Shown in pieces: positions 8,057 through 16,602 of a stretch of DNA of 36,433 bases (positions within the stretch are counted from its first letter, which is position 1; each line of letters opens with the position of its first letter). Made by a program: the position numbers and the translations under genes. The notes beneath the pieces were generated by a model. The model was given only the letters and a program-made list of their open reading frames with translations, had not been told where the DNA came from and made no database searches. The stretch is from positions 1 to 36,433 of the forward strand of contig JABJAB010000088.1 in assembly GCA_018666235.1 (NCBI GenBank), written 5' to 3'. Source of the stretch: Ilumatobacter sp. (GTDB taxonomy: Bacteria > Actinomycetota > Acidimicrobiia > Acidimicrobiales > Ilumatobacteraceae).

Positions 8057-8545
8057 TTGAGTATCACGGGCATGAATCATGCGGTCCTGTATGTCCGCGA
8101 TTCGACACGTCATCGAGAGTTCTACGAGAACGTTCTCGGCTTTATTACAGTGATCGACCAGCCAGGTCAGTTCGCATTCATGCGTGCGCCGCGCTCTGCG
8201 AACCATCACGACATCGCATTCTTCACCGTCGGCGAAGGCGTTGGTCCATCGGCCGCCGGTCAAGAGACCGTCGGGATGTACCACCTCGCGTGGGAAGTCG
8301 AGACGCTCGGCGACCTCGTTGCGATGCAGGAACGGCTCAGCAAAGCCGGAGTGGTGAAGGGGTCCTCTGATCATGGGGCCAACAAGAGCCTGTACTGCAT
8401 GGATCCGGACGGTCTCGAGTTCGAAGTGATGTGGCTGGTGCCAGCTGACCGATGGGGCGATGAAGAACACGAAGCGATCGTCCGCCCGCTTGATCTCGCT
8501 GCCGAGGCGCGGCGATTTCCCGACATGATGGAGTTGTCATCGTGA
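8057..8545 (+). CDS. VOC family protein, extradiol-dioxygenase-like
   Basis: Protein of 162 residues that resembles the single-domain catechol 2,3-dioxygenase-like branch of the VOC fold. H8 (MNHAVLYVRD), H76 (YHLAWEVE) and E123 (DGLEFEVMW) form the 2-His-1-Glu metal set. YCMDPDGLEFEVMW is typical of the C-terminal module. It may cleave or rearrange an oxidised ring produced by the Rieske enzymes, though isomerase activity is equally possible. The TTG start at 8057 follows a GGGGAG site by 6 bp. It is the first gene of an operon reading through cupin, hyuA, hyuB, ligase and a second Rieske gene, and overlaps the cupin gene by 4 bp. Confidence 0.88.
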   Translation: MSITGMNHAVLYVRDSTRHREFYENVLGFITVIDQPGQFAFMRAPRSANHHDIAFFTVGEGVGPSAAGQETVGMYHLAWEVETLGDLVAMQERLSKAGVVKGSSDHGANKSLYCMDPDGLEFEVMWLVPADRWGDEEHEAIVRPLDLAAEARRFPDMMELSS

Positions 8546-8934
8546 ATCTCACGAGCGAGTACTGCCACTTTTTTGACGACGACGAGTTTGTCGAAACCGG
8601 GCGTCCCGGCTTTCGGCGGCGAGTCCTGACCGGCGACAACCTGCAGCTCTGCTTCTGGCGGATTGCGGGTGGGTCAGTGGGGTCATTCCTGCACAAGCAC
8701 GACGAACACGAACAACTCGGCGTCATTGTGCGAGGGGGTCTCGACTTCCGCATCGGTGACGATGAGAGCGACCAGGATCGTCGATTGGTCGGCGAACACC
8801 AGGCGTACCTCGCGCCAGCGGGCGTGTGGCATGGCGACAGCATCTTCGTGGGTGACGATGAGTTCGACGAGTGCTGGATTCTCGACGTGTTCTCCCCACC
8901 GCGTGATGATCTGCGCGAAGAGGCGGCACGCTGA
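8542..8934 (+). CDS. Small cupin-domain protein
   Basis: Protein of 130 residues with a single cupin barrel. Motif 1 is H51-x-H53-x3-E57 (HKHDEHEQLGVIVRG) and motif 2 carries H97 in APAGVWHGD, so all four metal ligands are present. Such proteins can be dioxygenases, isomerases or lyases; no specific reaction can be named. The GTG start overlaps the VOC stop (GTGA), and its TGA overlaps the ATG of hyuA by one base, so translation of the three is probably coupled. Together with the VOC protein it may process an intermediate just before HyuAB. Confidence 0.85.
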   Translation: MNLTSEYCHFFDDDEFVETGRPGFRRRVLTGDNLQLCFWRIAGGSVGSFLHKHDEHEQLGVIVRGGLDFRIGDDESDQDRRLVGEHQAYLAPAGVWHGDSIFVGDDEFDECWILDVFSPPRDDLREEAAR

Positions 8935-11018
8935 TGGCCGACTGGAGACTTGCCGTCGACATCGGTGGCACATTCACCGATGTGGTCTTGCTCGACGCAG
9001 CATCGGGACGGGTGGTCGTCGACAAGACCCTGACCACGCCGAGCGCGCCACTTGACGGTGTGCGCACTGGCGTGACGCAACTCCTCGCGAAAGCCGGAGT
9101 GCAGCCGGGCGACATTGTCGCACCGATCGTGCACGCCACGACGCTCATCACCAACGCATTGATCGAGGGCAAGACCGGCCGGGCTGGCTTGGTCACCACC
9201 AAGGGCTTCGGCGACACACTGCTGATTCGTGACGAACATCGTTACGACATGTATGACCTGCAAATCGAGTTCCCCGAGCCGCCGATCCCGCGGAGCCTCA
9301 CTTTCGAAATCGACGAACGCACTGGCGCCGACGGCTCGGTCCTGACCGACCCGACTGACGCTGATCTTGACGCGCTCGCCGCCAGCCTGCAGGCCGCCGA
9401 CGTGGAGTCGGTGGCGATCTGTCTCCTCAACTCCTACGTCAACGCGTCGAACGAACGCCGCATCGCGGAGCACCTCCGCGCCGCACTGGGAGTGCCCGTG
9501 TGCATTTCCGCGGAGATCTCGCCGCAAATCCGCGAGTACCCGCGCATGATCACCACGGCCTGCAACGCCGCGACGATGCCGGTCATCGGGCCCTACCTCG
9601 ACGAGCTCCAAAAGTGGCTCGCCGCCGAGGGGTTTGGCGGCTCGGTATTGATGATGCTCTCGAATGGTGGCGTCGTCTCAGCTGACGATGCTGCGAGCGG
9701 TCCGATCCGCCTCGTGGAGTCCGGCCCGGCTGCCGGCGCTCTTGCGGGCAGTTGGTTCGCGAACCGACTGGGCATCGATCGTCTGCTGTGCTTCGACATG
9801 GGCGGCACGACTGCCAAGGCCTGTCTCATCGAGCATGGCGAACCCGAACTCACCAACACCTTCGAGGTTGCTCGTGCATACCGCTTCAAGAAGGGTTCAG
9901 GTTTTCCTGTGTCGGTCCCGTCCGTCGATCTCGTCGAGATCGGAGCCGGCGGGGGCAGCCTGGCGCGCGTCGATCAGTTCGGCCTGCTGAAAGTTGGACC
10001 CGAGTCGTCGGGAGCTGACCCCGGCCCGGCGAGCTATGGGCAGGGTGGCACGATTCCCGCAGTGACGGACTCCGACGTCATCCTCGGACTCCTCGACCCG
10101 GCCGCATTCCTCGGTGGCGACATGCCACTCGATCGGTCGCTCGCCGAAGGCGCAGCGCAAACGGTCGCCGACGGACTCGGCCTCGAGATGCTCGACACGG
10201 CTGCGGGCATCCATGAGGTCGTCAATCAGAACATGGCAGCCGCCGCGAGCATGCATGGTGTCGAGATGGGCATTGACCTGCGCGGCATTCCACTCATTGC
10301 GTTCGGCGGCGCCGGACCGGTGCACGCATGTGGCGTGGCCGAACTGCTGCAGTCCGATCGCGTCATCTTTCCGGTCAACGCTTCGGTGCTCTCCGCCTTT
10401 GGCACGCTCGTCTCACCGGTGCGCATCGACTTGGCCCGCTCAATGCCGCGCCTCATCGACAAGGTCACCGACGCCGATCGCGATTCCTTGCTCGACGACC
10501 TCCGCGACGAAGGCCGCCGCGTGCTTCGAGCCGCGGGTGTGCCCGACGATGCCATCAACTTCCGATACGGCGTCGATGCTCGCTACGCAGGACAAGGTAA
10601 CGAGATCACGATTTGGGTCGGCGAGGGTGAGACGTGGCCTGCGTCCGCCGCCGAAGTGACTGCGGCATTCGAAACGGAGTACCGCCGGATCTATGGCATG
10701 ACGATCCCCGATGTCGCCGTCGAGGCGATTACGTGGCGGCTCTCGGCGTCGGCGACCACCTCGGTGGTTGAACCCGACGACTCGATCGCCGACCACGAGG
10801 GCGACGTCACACCGAAGAGCTTCCGCCCCATGGTGTTCTCGCGAGGTGCCGACGCAATTGAGGCTCCGGTCTACGATCGGGCATCGCTCGGCGCCGGCGC
10901 CGCCTTCGCCGGACCTGCCGTCGTCGAGGAACGAGAAACCACCTCGGTCATCCGTCCGGGATGGAACGTCGAAGTTGCTGCCGACGGCAGCCTGATCGCT
11001 AGCAAGCAGTCATCGTGA
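8934..11018 (+). CDS. hyuA: Hydantoinase/oxoprolinase family protein, subunit A
   Basis: Protein of 694 residues, the full length for HyuA-type subunits. The N-terminal VDIGGTFTDVVLL (about 8-20) and the internal CFDMGGTTAKA are the phosphate-binding loops of the actin-like ATPase fold. GAGGGSLARVD and AFGGAGPVHACGVAELL are further family hallmarks. With HyuB it forms ATP-dependent enzymes such as N-methylhydantoinase, 5-oxoprolinase or acetophenone carboxylase, which phosphorylate a carbonyl or amide before hydrolysis or carboxylation. Given urease, formamidase and deaminase-like neighbours, ring opening of a hydantoin-like lactam is the favoured reading, but sequence alone does not settle the substrate. 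Confidence 0.93.
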   Translation: MADWRLAVDIGGTFTDVVLLDAASGRVVVDKTLTTPSAPLDGVRTGVTQLLAKAGVQPGDIVAPIVHATTLITNALIEGKTGRAGLVTTKGFGDTLLIRDEHRYDMYDLQIEFPEPPIPRSLTFEIDERTGADGSVLTDPTDADLDALAASLQAADVESVAICLLNSYVNASNERRIAEHLRAALGVPVCISAEISPQIREYPRMITTACNAATMPVIGPYLDELQKWLAAEGFGGSVLMMLSNGGVVSADDAASGPIRLVESGPAAGALAGSWFANRLGIDRLLCFDMGGTTAKACLIEHGEPELTNTFEVARAYRFKKGSGFPVSVPSVDLVEIGAGGGSLARVDQFGLLKVGPESSGADPGPASYGQGGTIPAVTDSDVILGLLDPAAFLGGDMPLDRSLAEGAAQTVADGLGLEMLDTAAGIHEVVNQNMAAAASMHGVEMGIDLRGIPLIAFGGAGPVHACGVAELLQSDRVIFPVNASVLSAFGTLVSPVRIDLARSMPRLIDKVTDADRDSLLDDLRDEGRRVLRAAGVPDDAINFRYGVDARYAGQGNEITIWVGEGETWPASAAEVTAAFETEYRRIYGMTIPDVAVEAITWRLSASATTSVVEPDDSIADHEGDVTPKSFRPMVFSRGADAIEAPVYDRASLGAGAAFAGPAVVEERETTSVIRPGWNVEVAADGSLIASKQSS

Positions 11019-11043
11019 AACAGCGCCCCGTGAGGAGCAGGTC

Positions 11044-12630
11044 ATGACCATCACCGAAGAGCAGCCGACCGCTGAAGGGTTCGATCCGATCGAACTCGAG
11101 ATCCTGTGGCAGTCGTTGATTTCGACCGTCAATGAACAGGCGAGGGCGTTGCAACGTTCTGCCTTCTCACCGATCGTGCGCGAAGCGGGTGACCTCGCAA
11201 ACGCGGTATTCGACCGACGCGGGCGGATGGTTGCGCAGGCCGTGACCGGAACACCTGGCCACATCAACTCGCTCGCCATTGGTGCAGCGAAAATGTTGGA
11301 GGAGTATCCGATCGACACCCTCGATGAGGGCGACGTTCTGATCACCAACGATCCCTACAAGACGGCTGGCCAGCTTCTTGACGTGACCGTGCTCGTGCCG
11401 GCTTGGCGGAACGGCAAGATCATTGCGCTCTTCGGGTCCACCATCCACCACACTGACGTCGGGGGTTACGGCATCGGTGCCGGAGGCCGTGACGTGTTCG
11501 AAGAGGGCTTGTGGATTCCGATCTGCAAGTTGCTCAAGCGAGGCGAGCGCAACGACGACGTCTGGAAGTTCATCCTCTCCAACGTGCGTCAGCCCGATCA
11601 CATGGCCGGCGACCTTCACGCACAAATGGCGTCGGGCGAAGTCGGTGCCCAGCGTCTCAACACGTTGTGCGCAGCCCATGGCCTCGATGACATCGAAGCG
11701 TTGGCCGACGAGATCATCGACCGCTCCGAGGAAGCAACGCGAGACAGCATTCGCGGTCTGCCGAGCGGCACCTACAAATCGAGCGCGGTGCTTGACCTGG
11801 CCGACGGTTCCAAGATCGACATCGTGTGCGCACTCACGGTCGACAGTGACGCCGGCGAAATTACCGTCGACTACGACGGCACGTCTGAAGCCTCACCGTG
11901 GGGCATCAACGTGGTCATGAACTACACGCATGCGTACACCACGTTCACGGTGCGGTCGGTGCTCAATCCTGACATCCCGAACAACCATGGCAGCCTCGGC
12001 CCCATCAAGGTCAAGGCTCCGGAGGGTTCGATTGTCAATGCGGTGTCGCCGCAACCGGGCACGGCGCGCCACGTGGTGGGGATGTTCCTCCCGAATGCGC
12101 TCCTCAAGGCGCTCGCACAGGTTCGACCCGAAGCAGCGATGGCTGAAGGATCGGGGGCGGTGTGGACCATGCAGGTGAACGGCAACCATCCAGACGGCAG
12201 CCCGTTCATCACCGCGATGTTCACGTACGCGGGCGGTGTGGGCGCTCGCGCGACGAAGCCTGGCCTGAGCGCGTGCTCGTACCCGACCGGAGTGTCGGCG
12301 GTGCCGATCGAAGTGGTCGAGGCCTCCGCACCGATCCGATTCCACGAAAAGTCGCTTCGGCCTGATTCCGGTGGCGCCGGTGCACAGATCGGCGGCCTCG
12401 GCCAGGCGATCGAGTTCAGCGTCGACACTGACAAGACGTGGCAACTCAACGCTGTCACGAGCCGACTCGCCGACCCACCACTCGGCGTCTTTGGTGGCGA
12501 GTCGGGCGCAACCGGCAGCTTCCTCGTCAACGGTGAGCAGGTCGAAACGCAGGCTCGAATCAGCCTCAGCGGGGACGACGTCATCAGGCTCGAACTGCCC
12601 GGCGGTGGCGGATACGGAGCAGCGGAGTAG
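11044..12630 (+). CDS. hyuB: Hydantoinase B/oxoprolinase family protein
   Basis: Protein of 528 residues, the partner of HyuA. The N-terminal FDPIELEILWQSLISTVNEQ is the standard opening. TGTPGHINSL, TNDPYKTAGQLLD and HHTDVGG (H135, H136, D138) are active-site segments. In many relatives the second segment reads NDPY-x-GG-x-HL-x-D; here the His position is Gln (Q110) while D113 is kept. A gap of 25 bp containing GAGGAG separates it from hyuA. It presumably carries out the hydrolytic or carboxylating half of the ATP-dependent reaction. The next gene (ligase) starts 3 bp after its stop. Confidence 0.92.
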   Translation: MTITEEQPTAEGFDPIELEILWQSLISTVNEQARALQRSAFSPIVREAGDLANAVFDRRGRMVAQAVTGTPGHINSLAIGAAKMLEEYPIDTLDEGDVLITNDPYKTAGQLLDVTVLVPAWRNGKIIALFGSTIHHTDVGGYGIGAGGRDVFEEGLWIPICKLLKRGERNDDVWKFILSNVRQPDHMAGDLHAQMASGEVGAQRLNTLCAAHGLDDIEALADEIIDRSEEATRDSIRGLPSGTYKSSAVLDLADGSKIDIVCALTVDSDAGEITVDYDGTSEASPWGINVVMNYTHAYTTFTVRSVLNPDIPNNHGSLGPIKVKAPEGSIVNAVSPQPGTARHVVGMFLPNALLKALAQVRPEAAMAEGSGAVWTMQVNGNHPDGSPFITAMFTYAGGVGARATKPGLSACSYPTGVSAVPIEVVEASAPIRFHEKSLRPDSGGAGAQIGGLGQAIEFSVDTDKTWQLNAVTSRLADPPLGVFGGESGATGSFLVNGEQVETQARISLSGDDVIRLELPGGGGYGAAE

Positions 12631-12633
12631 GCC

Positions 12634-14157
12634 GTGGCGGACTGGCCCGACGCAACGACGTTCGCCCAGGTGTGGGCCAACGCAGTCGCAACGCGCCCCG
12701 ACGCAGGCTTCCTCACTTTCGAAGCACCCGATGGCAAAGTCACCGACTGGACCTATGGGGAGTTCGATCACATCGTGGCGTCAATGGCCACCGAGTTGGT
12801 CGCCCACGGCGTCGTGCCAGGCGCATCGGTTCATCTCGCCCTCACGAACTCGCCGACGTTCATTGCGGTGTGGATCGCAACGGTTCGCCTCGGCGGGTGG
12901 ATCGTTCCGTCCGATCCGATGGGCCGCACCGCCGAGTTCGACGACCACATCGAACGCACCAATCCGGTCGCCGGCTTCTTTGGGCGAGATCGAGCCGATG
13001 TCTACCGCTCGGCCGCCAGCGACATGGCGCTCTTTCCGATCGATGAGGCTGACGCGGCATTCGACTGGCTTCCCGACGAGCGATTCATCGATTGGCCGAC
13101 TCCCGCAGTTTCCGACACGGCTGCAGTGATGTTCACCAGCGGAACGACTGGACGTCCAAAGGGTGTCGTGATCTCGCAGGCGAATTACGCCTTTGCCGGC
13201 AAGACGATGTCCGAAGCCGCAGGTCTCAACGAGGACGATCGCCACATTGTCGTGTTGCCGCTGTTCCACGCGAACGCGCAGTATTACTCGTTCGCCTCCG
13301 CGATTTGGGCGGGCGCTTCCGTGGCACTCATGCACACGTTCTCGGCGAGTGGTTTTCTTCCCCAGGCGGCTCGCCATGGGGCCACGTGCGCCAGCTTGTT
13401 CGCTGCGCCACTCCGCATGATCCTCGCTCGTGGTGGCCCGGTCGACGGGGTGCAACTTCGGCACTGTTGGTTTGCCCAGAACATCTCCGACGATCAGTAC
13501 GCCACGGTCGTCGACTGGTTCGGTTGCCGGCCCCGTCAGCTCTACGGGATGACCGAGACCATCCCGGCAGTGCTCACCGATTCCACTGACGAACCTCGAC
13601 CCGACTCGATGGGCTTCGTGACCAACGGCTGTGAGGTCGCAGTACACGACGCAGCCGGAGTCGAAGCTGTCGCGGGCGACGTCGGCGAGATTGTCGTTCG
13701 CGGCACGGCGGGGACCACGCTGTTCACCGAGTACCTCGGTGAGCCGGTGACGACGACAGCAAGTTTCCGAGGCGAATGGTTCCGCACCGGCGATCGAGCT
13801 TTCCGCGATGGCAACGGTCGGTTCTTCTTTGACGGCCGACGGTCCGATGTCTTGAAGGTGGCTGGCGAGAATGTCTCGACCGTTGAAGTCGAAGCCGTGC
13901 TCACCGCTCACCCGGGCGTGCTCGAAGCCTCCGTCGTTGGTGCGCCTGACGCGGTTCGCGATGAGGTTCCGGTCGGGTTCGTCGTGCCGAGTGACCTGCA
14001 GTCACCGCCAACGGTCGAAGAACTGTTGGCCTGGTGCGAGAGTCGGCTTGGCAAGGCCAAGCAGCCGCGTGAGATCACATTGCTCGATGAACTGCCACGA
14101 ACGAGCGTGGGGAAAATTCGTAAGTTTTTGTTGAAAGAAGAGGTGTCGCGAGCATGA
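12634..14157 (+). CDS. AMP-forming acyl-CoA ligase (CaiC-like)
   Basis: Protein of 507 residues of the adenylate-forming superfamily. The phosphate loop is FTSGTTGRPKGV. LPLFHANAQYYSF resembles crotonobetaine/carnitine-CoA ligases. QLYGMTE, EWFRTGDRAFRDGNGRFFFDGRRSD and the C-terminal PRTSVGKIRKFLL (with the catalytic Lys) are all present, so it should be active. It would activate a carboxylate as CoA thioester. The start is GTG at 12634, and the last 4 bp overlap the second Rieske gene. No CoA-dependent degradation enzymes follow in the island, which leaves the fate of the thioester open. Confidence 0.92.
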   Translation: MADWPDATTFAQVWANAVATRPDAGFLTFEAPDGKVTDWTYGEFDHIVASMATELVAHGVVPGASVHLALTNSPTFIAVWIATVRLGGWIVPSDPMGRTAEFDDHIERTNPVAGFFGRDRADVYRSAASDMALFPIDEADAAFDWLPDERFIDWPTPAVSDTAAVMFTSGTTGRPKGVVISQANYAFAGKTMSEAAGLNEDDRHIVVLPLFHANAQYYSFASAIWAGASVALMHTFSASGFLPQAARHGATCASLFAAPLRMILARGGPVDGVQLRHCWFAQNISDDQYATVVDWFGCRPRQLYGMTETIPAVLTDSTDEPRPDSMGFVTNGCEVAVHDAAGVEAVAGDVGEIVVRGTAGTTLFTEYLGEPVTTTASFRGEWFRTGDRAFRDGNGRFFFDGRRSDVLKVAGENVSTVEVEAVLTAHPGVLEASVVGAPDAVRDEVPVGFVVPSDLQSPPTVEELLAWCESRLGKAKQPREITLLDELPRTSVGKIRKFLLKEEVSRA

Positions 14158-15323
14158 CCACATTGAGTGACGGGCTGATGGCGGCCCTTGACGCGTCGAT
14201 CGAAGACGTCTCGAAGGCATCGACGCTCCCAGCCGAGTTGTACACGTCTGCTGATGTGCTTGCGCTTGAGACTGAGGCGATCTTCATGAAGGAATGGCTG
14301 TGTGTCGGACGGGCCGAACGCATCCCGAATGTGGGGGACTGGTTCACGGTCACGATCGTCGACGAACCGCTGATCATCGCGCGGAACAAGGCTGGCGATG
14401 TCTGTGCCATGTCGGCGGTCTGTCAGCACCGGGCGATGCAGGTGTGCGAAGGCGAAGGCAACAGCACCACCTTCAAGTGCCCGTATCACCATTGGAACTA
14501 TGGCCTTGACGGTCGCTTGCTCGGCGCGCCGGCGATGGAGCGAACCGAGGCCTTTAACAAGGCCGACTTCGGGCTCCCGCAGTTGCGTGTCGAGGAGTGG
14601 CTCGGCTTCGTCTTCGTGAACTTCGATCAGGATGCTTCGCCGTTGGCTCCGACACTCGAGCGCTATTCACCTTTTGTTCACAACTACGACCTCGAGAACG
14701 CGGTTTGTCCTGGCACCTTCACCTTGGAGGGAATGCCGTGGAACTGGAAAGTGATGTTCGAGAATTTCAACGACGGCTATCACGCCAACCGGCTGCACGA
14801 GTACGTGCAGGATTTTTGCCCGTCGAACCTGTCGGACTTCCCTGTTCCCTGGAGCGACGACTCGAACGTCATCTTTCGAACCGGCGGATACACGCACATC
14901 GACGGTGGTTTCAACGCCACACACCGCGTGATCATGGAGGTCTTCCCCGACCTGACGGAGGAAGAACGGACACGTTCGACGTTTGCACTGATGCCGCCGA
15001 CGCTGTGCTTCGGTACCGCGCCGGATCAATGCTTCTTCTTCCTCATTCGCCCCACCGGTCCCGAGACCATCGACGTCGAGATCGGCTACATCTTCCATCC
15101 GTCAGCACTCGACGATCCGCTCTTCGAACAGAAGATGGCGTTGTCGGATGCGGGAGTGCAGGTCTTCGTCGACCAGGACCAAGACGCGACCACCAAGGTG
15201 CAACGGGGGCTGAGGTCGAGGTTCGCGCCGCGTGGTCGCTACTCGTGGCAAGAAGAAAGTCACATCCAGTTCAATCGGTGGCTTGTCCAGCGGTATCGGG
15301 CAAGTGCGGTTGCAGCGTCATAA
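14154..15323 (+). CDS. Rieske non-heme iron oxygenase, alpha subunit (long type)
   Basis: Protein of 389 residues. Rieske ligands are C90-x-H92 (VCQHRAM) and C109-x2-H112 (KCPYHHW). The catalytic iron site is D207, H210 and H215 in NFNDGYHANRLH. FAPRGRYSWQEESHIQFNRW closes the protein. It belongs with the ring-hydroxylating or demethylating alpha subunits; no beta subunit gene is adjacent. It is the last gene of the operon begun by the VOC gene (ATGA overlap with the ligase). It closely resembles the Rieske gene at 27223-28410, notably in the start and end of the protein, so the two are paralogues with diverged active sites. Confidence 0.92.
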   Translation: MTTLSDGLMAALDASIEDVSKASTLPAELYTSADVLALETEAIFMKEWLCVGRAERIPNVGDWFTVTIVDEPLIIARNKAGDVCAMSAVCQHRAMQVCEGEGNSTTFKCPYHHWNYGLDGRLLGAPAMERTEAFNKADFGLPQLRVEEWLGFVFVNFDQDASPLAPTLERYSPFVHNYDLENAVCPGTFTLEGMPWNWKVMFENFNDGYHANRLHEYVQDFCPSNLSDFPVPWSDDSNVIFRTGGYTHIDGGFNATHRVIMEVFPDLTEEERTRSTFALMPPTLCFGTAPDQCFFFLIRPTGPETIDVEIGYIFHPSALDDPLFEQKMALSDAGVQVFVDQDQDATTKVQRGLRSRFAPRGRYSWQEESHIQFNRWLVQRYRASAVAAS

Positions 15324-15378
15324 ACGCGGCGATGCATCATCGGAAAAGTCAGTAAGACAACCAGCAACAAGGGGAGCC

Positions 15379-16602
15379 ATGAACAAGCAAACAAGACAAT
15401 CAGGACGTCGCGGCGCTATTGCGCTGTGCCTATCGCTCGCGATGGTGGCGGCCGCATGCGGCAGCGATGGGGAGACTGAATCTGAGCCGGCAGCCACCGA
15501 GGCCGCGGCAGAGGAGCCTGCTGAAGAACCAGCAGAAGAACCAGCAGAAGAACCAGCAGAGGAGCCTGCTGAAGAACCAGCAGAGGAGCCTGCTGAAGAA
15601 CCAGCTGAAGAACCCGAGACCGATGAGATCGTCGCGGCGTTCGACGCCAATGGCGACGGCACTGTAACCATCGGTGTCGCTGCTGCTGGGCCCCGTGATG
15701 ACAACGGCTACTACCAGTCGCTCGTCAATTTCGCCGAGGAGTACTCGGCCGCCAACGGGTTCGCGCCGCCGATTGTGAGCGACAACATCGGCCCGGCGGA
15801 AGCCGCCCAATCGTTGTCAGACCTTGCGCAGCAGGGTGTCGACATTTTGATGGTTGGCGCCAGCGAGATCGCTGAGCCGCTGCCGGATCTCACCGAGCAG
15901 TTCCCGGACATCTTCTGGTATTGCAATTGTGGCGCAGGCTTCCAGGAGCTTCCCGGGCTGGCGCAGGCCACAGACTGGGGTGCGGCCGTGCACTACTCGG
16001 GTGGAGTCGCAATGGGCGCTGTCATGCAAGAGCAAGGAAGCACGAGTTCAGTGTTCCTCGGGTGCTGCGACATCAACTTCGAAGTTGAGGCGTACCAAGC
16101 AACGTTGTACGGACTGCAGTCCGTCGATCCGAGCTTCACGATGGAGTACGTCGGCACCGGTGACTTCGAGTTTGACTTCGACAACTCGGCGAACGCCACG
16201 GCCGCGCTGACGAATGCAAAGGCGAACGGCGCCACGCTCGCATACGCCTACCTCGGCGGTGCGCTCGACCCGGTTGGTCAGCTCGCGCTCGACGAGGAGA
16301 TGGCAGTCTTTGCCGCCGGACCGGCTGACGCGTGTGAACGTGACATCGCCTGGACCGGCGCCATCGTGTTCGATGGCGGCGTCTACGCCTCGCAAGCTCT
16401 CACGTTGATCATCGACGGTGAACTCAGCGAAGGTTCGACGTATCAGTTCCCGACCGAGGCCGGACTCAACGGCGCGCTGCTGTGCGATCCGTCGGCTGAG
16501 GCGAGTGCCGCTGTCGACGAAGCCTTCGGGTTGCTCGCATCGTTCGACGAGACGCTGTACGCGGACCTCGGTGCGATTTCCGGCGCTGCATACGGCGGCT
16601 GA
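15379..16602 (+). CDS. BMP family ABC transporter substrate-binding lipoprotein
   Basis: Protein of 407 residues. A basic N-terminus and hydrophobic stretch end in AMVAAACGS, a lipobox with C27, so it is a membrane-anchored extracellular lipoprotein. An acidic EEPA-repeat linker (about 45-80) precedes the binding domain. The segments TIGVAAAGPRDDNGYYQSL and SGGVAMGAVM match the BMP/PnrA family, whose known members bind nucleosides or purine-like compounds. The ATG at 15379 follows an AAGGGGAG site. The next three genes encode the ATPase and two permeases. The frame upstream to 15232 overlaps the Rieske gene and is not used. Confidence 0.92.
   Translation: MNKQTRQSGRRGAIALCLSLAMVAAACGSDGETESEPAATEAAAEEPAEEPAEEPAEEPAEEPAEEPAEEPAEEPAEEPETDEIVAAFDANGDGTVTIGVAAAGPRDDNGYYQSLVNFAEEYSAANGFAPPIVSDNIGPAEAAQSLSDLAQQGVDILMVGASEIAEPLPDLTEQFPDIFWYCNCGAGFQELPGLAQATDWGAAVHYSGGVAMGAVMQEQGSTSSVFLGCCDINFEVEAYQATLYGLQSVDPSFTMEYVGTGDFEFDFDNSANATAALTNAKANGATLAYAYLGGALDPVGQLALDEEMAVFAAGPADACERDIAWTGAIVFDGGVYASQALTLIIDGELSEGSTYQFPTEAGLNGALLCDPSAEASAAVDEAFGLLASFDETLYADLGAISGAAYGG
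15511..15618 (+). repeat. 12-bp in-frame tandem repeat coding for EEPA
   Basis: Eight complete 12-bp units, in two codon versions (GAAGAACCAGCA and GAGGAGCCTGCT) that partly alternate, and a ninth that ends in EEPE. They form the acidic linker between the lipid anchor and the binding domain of the BMP lipoprotein. The number of units may vary between strains. Confidence 0.9.

Noticed and set aside
9189..9203. A TGGTC...ACCA-like string inside hyuA
   Set aside because: Wrong spacing, no third half-site and located within a coding region.
8337..9611. A 424-codon minus-strand frame across the VOC, cupin and hyuA genes
   Set aside because: Arg/Ser-rich translation without motifs, opposite to three well-supported genes.
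11893..12771. Long minus-strand frames opposite hyuB
   Set aside because: Antisense shadows of hyuB; no motif and no start signal.
15511..15618. Tandem repeats as a possible CRISPR or regulatory iteron
   Set aside because: The repeats are in frame, have no spacers and encode a lipoprotein linker.
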